Source: Gammaproteobacteria bacterium
Lineage (GTDB): Bacteria; Pseudomonadota; Gammaproteobacteria; UWMA-0217
Reading direction: 5' to 3'
Assembly: GCA_011330835.1 (NCBI GenBank)
Contig: DRPO01000124.1
Location: 1 to 9,214, forward strand
DNA length: 9,214 nucleotides
Positions 5,260-9,214 of this stretch are shown here, piece by piece. Numbering within the stretch: position 1 is the first letter of the stretch; the number at the start of each line of letters is the position of its first letter. Position numbers and translations under genes: made by a program. The notes under the pieces are model-generated. The model was not told the DNA's origin, did not search any database, and worked only from the letters and a program-made list of their open reading frames with translations.

Positions 5260-6380
5260 TCGTGGGGCAACAATCCGCGCTGATTCTGAATGGCCATCAG
5301 CATACCGAAGCCGCCCATCAACGTCACTATTGACGTGCCGCCATAACTCACCAGGGGCAGCGGCACGCCCACCACCGGCAACAGCCCGGAAACCATGCCG
5401 ACGTTGACGAAGAAGTAGATGAAAAAGGTCATGCTCAGGCTGGCGGCGAGCAGACGCGAATAGGTTTCTTCCGCCCGCCAGGCAATGTACAGGCCGCGCA
5501 GCGTAATCAGCAGGTACAGCGCGAACAGCGACAACGCGCCGATCAGACCGAACTCCTCTCCAAAAACCGAGAAGATGAAATCGGTGGACTGCTCCGGCAG
5601 GAATTCAAGCTGCGCCTGCGACCCTTCCAGCCAGCCCTTGCCGAATAGTCCGCCGGAACCCAGCGCGATCTTGGACTGGATAATGTGGTAGCCCGCGCCC
5701 AACGGATCGGTTTCCGGCTGCAGAAACACCATCACCCGTTGCCGCTGGTAGTCGTGCATCATCCGCCACAGCAGCGGCGCCGCGCCCAGCGCGGCGACGC
5801 CGGCGATGACCAGCGTGCGCCAGCGAATGCCGGCGGCGAACACCACCACGGCGCCGGAAAACGCGATCAGCAAAGCCGTCCCCAGGTCGGGCTGGAAATA
5901 GACCAGCGCCGCCGGCGCCATCGCTAGCGCCAGGCCCACCGCGACTTCCCGCCAACTGGGCGGCAGCCGCCTTTCGGAAAAATAGAAGGCGACCATCATC
6001 GGCGTCGCCAGCTTCATGATCTCCGAAGGCTGGAAGCGAAAGAACCCGAGATCCAGCCAGCGCTGCGCGCCCTTCCCTTCCGCCCCGAGCAACAACACCA
6101 GCACCAGAAACAGAATGCCGCCCAGGTAGACGACCGGCGACCAGGTAAACAGGGCGTTGACCGGGATCCGCGCCACCGCCAGCAGAATCGAGAAGCCCAG
6201 CGCGAGGCGCACCAGCTGCCGCATCATTCGCGCCTCGCTCTGTCCCGACGCACTGAACAGGATGATCAGCCCCACCGCGCTCAGCAACAGCAACAGGCCC
6301 AGCAGCAGCGGATCCAGGCGAATGCGCCGCAGCCACTGCCGCACCGGCGTTGCCGGTTGTCCCGTCTCGTAGGCGCTCAT
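5256..6380 (-). CDS. rodA: RodA, SEDS peptidoglycan glycosyltransferase
   Basis: Inner-membrane enzyme of the elongasome that polymerises lipid II into glycan strands together with PBP2. 374 aa, close to the 370 of E. coli. It has about ten hydrophobic segments, a large periplasmic loop around 205-270 containing the essential Asp267 in STDFIF, and the FtsW/RodA/SpoVE signature at about 326-350 (NVGMVSGLLP, then PLVSYGGTS). I chose the ATG at 6380, which overlaps the mrdA stop as ATGA and gives the usual short cytoplasmic N-terminus. The frame is open further upstream to 6950, but that region is mrdA coding sequence read in another frame. Also known as mrdB. Confidence 0.97.
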   Translation of the reverse strand: MSAYETGQPATPVRQWLRRIRLDPLLLGLLLLLSAVGLIILFSASGQSEARMMRQLVRLALGFSILLAVARIPVNALFTWSPVVYLGGILFLVLVLLLGAEGKGAQRWLDLGFFRFQPSEIMKLATPMMVAFYFSERRLPPSWREVAVGLALAMAPAALVYFQPDLGTALLIAFSGAVVVFAAGIRWRTLVIAGVAALGAAPLLWRMMHDYQRQRVMVFLQPETDPLGAGYHIIQSKIALGSGGLFGKGWLEGSQAQLEFLPEQSTDFIFSVFGEEFGLIGALSLFALYLLITLRGLYIAWRAEETYSRLLAASLSMTFFIYFFVNVGMVSGLLPVVGVPLPLVSYGGTSIVTLMGGFGMLMAIQNQRGLLPHE

Positions 6381-8239
6381 CGATCCGTGCTCTTGCCGCT
6401 GTGACTTGAGGACAGCCAGGCGTCGATGACCTCGCGCGCCACCGGCGCGGCCGCCCGACTGCCGTGCCCGCCGTGCTCCACCACGACCGCCACCGCGATT
6501 ACCGGGTTGTCCACCGGCGCGAAGCCGATGAACAGCGAATGATCGCGCAGATGCCGCGCCAGCCCCTCGGCCTCGTACTTTTCGCCCTCCGCCAGCCCGA
6601 ATACCTGCGCGGTGCCGGTCTTGCCCGCGGCGGCATAGCTCACGCCAGCGAACGCCCGGTGGGCGGTGCCGTTGGGAGCCGAGACCACATGCGCCATGGC
6701 TTCGATAATGGTGTCCCAATCTCCATCCGATGCGCCCTTGACCTCTTCGTGAGCCACCCCGCCGAACGCCAACGGTTCGGCGGAGAAACGCGATTTCAGC
6801 AAATGGGGCTGGACGCAATCGCCGCGCATGGCCAGACAACCCGCCATTTTCACCAGTTGCATGGGCGTCGCCAGCAGATAGCCCTGGCCAATGCCGACGA
6901 TCACGGTTTCGCCAGGAAACCAGCGCGCCTTGCGCGCCTTGCGCTTCCATTGCCGGGAGGGGTTCAAGCCCTTCTTCTCGCCGATCAGATCGACGCCCGT
7001 CTTGCGCCCCAGGCCAAACTGGTCGAACACATCGTGCATACGATCGATTCCGATCTTGTAGGCCAGATCGTAGAAATAGACATCACAGGACTGGGTGAGC
7101 GCGGTGTCCATATCCACCCAGCCGTGTCCGCCCCTCTTCCAGTCGCGGTACTTTCGGGGCGAGTTCGGCAAGGTGTAATACGGGCCGGCGAACATCCTGC
7201 GGTCGGGCGAGGTCACGCCCTCGATCAGCCCGGCCAGCGCCGTGACCGGCTTGATGGTCGAGCCCGGCGGATACTGGCCCAGCACCAGCCGGTTGTACAA
7301 CGGACGGTCGGGGTCGTCGCGCAACCGCCCGTAATCCTTGCTGGAAATGCCGTTGACGAACAGATTCGCGTCGAACGCCGGCAGACTGACCGCGGCCAGC
7401 ACCTCGCCGTTGCGCGGATCCATCGCCACTGCGGCGCCGCTCTGGTAATTGGCCAGCGCGTCATAGGTGGCCTGCTGCAAGCGACTATCGAGCGACAACA
7501 CCAGTCCGCTGCCGGCAACCGGCGGCTTTTCGCTGACGGTGCGAATGTAGCGCCCCCGGGAATTGATCTCCTCCTGGCGGGAGCCGACCTGGCCGCGCAG
7601 CAGGGACTCGTAGTACTTCTCGATGCCGCTCTTGCCGATGTGGGTCGCGCCCCGGTAGTTGTAGGGATCCAGAGACTTGAGATCGCGATCGTTGATCCGC
7701 CCCACGTAACCCACCACGTGAGCCGTCAGCTTCGGACGGGTGTAATAGCGACGCAAGCGCGTCTTGATATTGACGCCGGGAAACTGGTTGCGGACCACGG
7801 CGAAGCGCGCCACCTCCTCGTCGCTGAGATTGTAACGCAGCGGGATTGACTTGAAGGAGGGCATGCCCCGCCGCAGCTTCTGAAACTTGCCGATCTGGTC
7901 TTCGGTGACGCCCAGCAGCTTGCGCAATCGCAGCAACGCGCCGCCCAGATCCTGGACCTGGGCCGGGACGATTTCCAGGTTGAACGCGGTCCGGTTGTCC
8001 GCCAGCACTTCGCCGCGGCGATCGTAGATAATGCCGCGCGCCGGCGCGATGGGCGCCAGACGCAGCCGGTTGTCCTTGGCCAGCGTGCTGTAGTGGCCGT
8101 AATCGACGACCTGCAACTTGTAGGCGCGCAGCGCCAGCACGCCGGTCATGACAAAGACGAGAAACGTCAGAAACAACAGGCGCGATGAAAACATCGCCCG
8201 TTCCAGATACACATCCTTGATTACCGGCCTTCGCGCCAT
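6377..8239 (-). CDS. mrdA: Penicillin-binding protein 2 (elongation transpeptidase)
   Basis: Class B PBP that cross-links peptidoglycan during cell elongation, working with RodA. 620 aa, compared with 633 in E. coli. Short cytoplasmic N-terminus, one membrane helix (about 18-40), pedestal/dimerisation domain (about 60-235) with APARGIIYDRRG (65-76), then the transpeptidase domain. The active site motifs are STIK (Ser327 nucleophile, Lys330), SCD (384-386) and KTGT (540-543). It is the first gene of the minus-strand cluster. The ATG at 8239 is the only sensible start before the membrane helix, but no clear Shine-Dalgarno sequence precedes it. rlmH and rsfS, the common upstream neighbours, are replaced by divergent lptD. 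Confidence 0.97.
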   Translation of the reverse strand: MARRPVIKDVYLERAMFSSRLLFLTFLVFVMTGVLALRAYKLQVVDYGHYSTLAKDNRLRLAPIAPARGIIYDRRGEVLADNRTAFNLEIVPAQVQDLGGALLRLRKLLGVTEDQIGKFQKLRRGMPSFKSIPLRYNLSDEEVARFAVVRNQFPGVNIKTRLRRYYTRPKLTAHVVGYVGRINDRDLKSLDPYNYRGATHIGKSGIEKYYESLLRGQVGSRQEEINSRGRYIRTVSEKPPVAGSGLVLSLDSRLQQATYDALANYQSGAAVAMDPRNGEVLAAVSLPAFDANLFVNGISSKDYGRLRDDPDRPLYNRLVLGQYPPGSTIKPVTALAGLIEGVTSPDRRMFAGPYYTLPNSPRKYRDWKRGGHGWVDMDTALTQSCDVYFYDLAYKIGIDRMHDVFDQFGLGRKTGVDLIGEKKGLNPSRQWKRKARKARWFPGETVIVGIGQGYLLATPMQLVKMAGCLAMRGDCVQPHLLKSRFSAEPLAFGGVAHEEVKGASDGDWDTIIEAMAHVVSAPNGTAHRAFAGVSYAAAGKTGTAQVFGLAEGEKYEAEGLARHLRDHSLFIGFAPVDNPVIAVAVVVEHGGHGSRAAAPVAREVIDAWLSSSHSGKSTDR

Positions 8240-8313
8240 GTCACTACATAAACCGATTGGTATTTGCGGGAGCGTAGATTATCCTATCCGCGCCTCCGGA
8301 ACGATGCTCCTGT
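8240..8313. promoter_or_regulatory. Divergent mrdA/lptD intergenic promoter region
   Basis: This 74-bp region must hold the 5' signals of both genes. On the plus strand TTGGTA (8257-8262) and TATCCT (8280-8285) are spaced by exactly 17 nt and each match consensus at four of six bases; they are a candidate lptD promoter, 28 nt before its GTG. On the minus strand GATAAT (8283-8278) matches the -10 consensus at five of six but lacks a recognisable -35. The two candidate -10 elements overlap, so the two directions may compete. Neither start codon has a strong Shine-Dalgarno sequence. Confidence 0.4.
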
Positions 8314-9214
8314 GTGATCAAACCGCCGTTATCCCTCGAACAGCTCCTCATCGTCACAGCGATCGTCCTGGTCGCTTTTCCTCTGTTGGCGCTGGCTGAA
8401 ACACAGGATTGGCGCTACTGCGAACCCCCGCTGACGCCGCCAGCGATCGACCGGCCAGTCGACGCCACCGGCGCCATCCACGTCAAATCCGACTCGCTGG
8501 AGACCGGCAAGGACCGAAGCCTACTGTTCGAGGGCGGCGTGGAGTTGAAGCAGAACGGCAAAACGCTGCGGGCCGAGCACATCAAGGTCTCCGACAGCCC
8601 CCGCAAGATCGAGGCGACCGGCGAGATCGAGGCGCGCACGCCGGAGCTGGTGCTGCGCGCCGATTCGGCGCGGATCGACCCCGAGGCCAATCGCAGCGAA
8701 TACCAGCGGGTCAACTACGAATTTCTTCCGCGCCACGCCTTTGGCGAGGCCCGAGAGATCACCCAGAAAGGCAAAGTGCTGCTAATGAAAAACGCCACCT
8801 ACAGCACCTGCGCCCCGCGAAAACGCGACTGGGAATTTCGCGCCAGCATGATCCGGCTGGACCGGGAGCACGGCGTCGGCTTCATCGCCAACGCCCTGTT
8901 GAACTTCAAGGGCGTCCCCCTGATCTACCTGCCCGCGGGCAGCTTTCCCATCGATGACCGCCGCCGCACCGGCCTGCTCTATCCCACGATCGGCGCCACC
9001 CAGGAAGTCGGCACGGAGTTCTCCCAACCGCTTTACTGGAACATCGCGCCGCAAATGGACATGACGCTGACGCCCCGCTTCATGTCGAAACGCGGCGCGA
9101 TGTTGCAAAACGAGTTCCGCTACCTCGGCAAGGCCTATACCGGGAAGATCCAGGCCGACTTTCTGGGCGACGACCGGATTCGCAGCCGGCGGCGCTATTA
9201 CTACCGTCTCAAGC
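8314..9214 (+). CDS. lptD: LptD, LPS-assembly outer-membrane protein (N-terminal part, cut by window end)
   Basis: LptD with LptE inserts lipopolysaccharide into the outer leaflet of the outer membrane. About 300 residues are visible, and the frame is open to the window end; the family is usually 750-950 aa. It starts with GTG at 8314: a Sec signal peptide follows at once (residues 1-28, ending LALA), and the frame is blocked by TAG at 8275. The LptA-like jellyroll domain covers about 50-160 (IHVKSDSLE, FEGGVELKQNGKTLRAEHI). The barrel begins near 180, with the conserved YWNIAPQMDMTLTPRFM (241-257) and NEFRYL (266-271). Cys36 and Cys166 match E. coli Cys31 and Cys173, which form the essential disulfides with two C-terminal cysteines outside this window. 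It is divergent from mrdA. Confidence 0.95.
   Translation, partial: MIKPPLSLEQLLIVTAIVLVAFPLLALAETQDWRYCEPPLTPPAIDRPVDATGAIHVKSDSLETGKDRSLLFEGGVELKQNGKTLRAEHIKVSDSPRKIEATGEIEARTPELVLRADSARIDPEANRSEYQRVNYEFLPRHAFGEAREITQKGKVLLMKNATYSTCAPRKRDWEFRASMIRLDREHGVGFIANALLNFKGVPLIYLPAGSFPIDDRRRTGLLYPTIGATQEVGTEFSQPLYWNIAPQMDMTLTPRFMSKRGAMLQNEFRYLGKAYTGKIQADFLGDDRIRSRRRYYYRLK

Noticed and set aside
6381..6950. N-terminal extension of rodA
   Set aside because: It is mrdA coding DNA read in another frame, with Gly/Arg-rich composition; the ATGA overlap start gives normal RodA length.
6464..7849. 461-aa plus-strand ORF antisense to mrdA
   Set aside because: Very long, but mrdA carries all three PBP motifs in order; the antisense product has shadow composition and no domain.
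8409..8957. Plus-strand ORF within lptD in another frame
   Set aside because: Arg/Pro-rich product; the frame starting at 8314 gives clear LptD sequence throughout.
1..9214. Mobile element, CRISPR array, tRNA/rRNA or phage genes
   Set aside because: No transposase or integrase, no regularly spaced direct repeats, and no RNA gene signature were seen on either strand.

Overview
The window comes from a fairly GC-rich, Gram-negative bacterium, most likely a gammaproteobacterium outside the Enterobacterales. The evidence is an LPS-transport gene (lptD), outer-membrane lipoproteins, and a cell-elongation gene order (mrdA-rodA-mltB-rlpA-dacA-ybeD-lipB) that follows, from memory, the one in Pseudomonas. 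The genus cannot be told from the sequence.

Left end (1-1225): positions 1-60 may hold the last codons of a plus-strand gene that begins outside the window. A strong bidirectional intrinsic terminator follows at 134-165. On the minus strand lie a 48-codon small ORF (187-333) with a C-terminal membrane helix, and a CAP/SCP-domain lipoprotein gene (427-1065). This part is visibly less GC-rich than the rest and looks like accessory DNA at the end of the conserved cluster. Between it and lipB is a 160-bp gap with short perfect dyads. The dyad unit GGCAA-N4-TTGCC occurs three times in 155 bp, one copy lying inside the 3' end of lipB.

Centre (1226-8239, all minus strand): a compact operon-like run read from right to left: mrdA (PBP2 transpeptidase), rodA (SEDS glycosyltransferase), mltB (lytic transglycosylase), rlpA (denuded-glycan lytic transglycosylase, SPOR), dacA (D,D-carboxypeptidase), ybeD (DUF493) and lipB (octanoyltransferase). 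The first two junctions are ATGA overlaps, and mltB/rlpA, dacA/ybeD and ybeD/lipB are 2-6 nt apart. The only larger gap (49 nt) is between rlpA and dacA, where a perfect hairpin places the rlpA stop codon exactly in its loop. The first five genes make, cut and trim side-wall peptidoglycan. lipB starts lipoate synthesis, but its usual partner lipA does not follow here.

Right end (8240-9214): a 74-bp divergent intergenic region separates mrdA from lptD on the plus strand. lptD starts with GTG and runs off the window. The usual rsfS-rlmH neighbours upstream of mrdA are absent, so the elongation operon faces the LPS-assembly gene head to head.

No tRNA, rRNA, CRISPR array, transposase or complete mobile element was seen. 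Most of the window is ordinary core-genome content. The parts worth a second look are the small ORF, the dyad cluster, the CAP lipoprotein and the mrdA/lptD junction.
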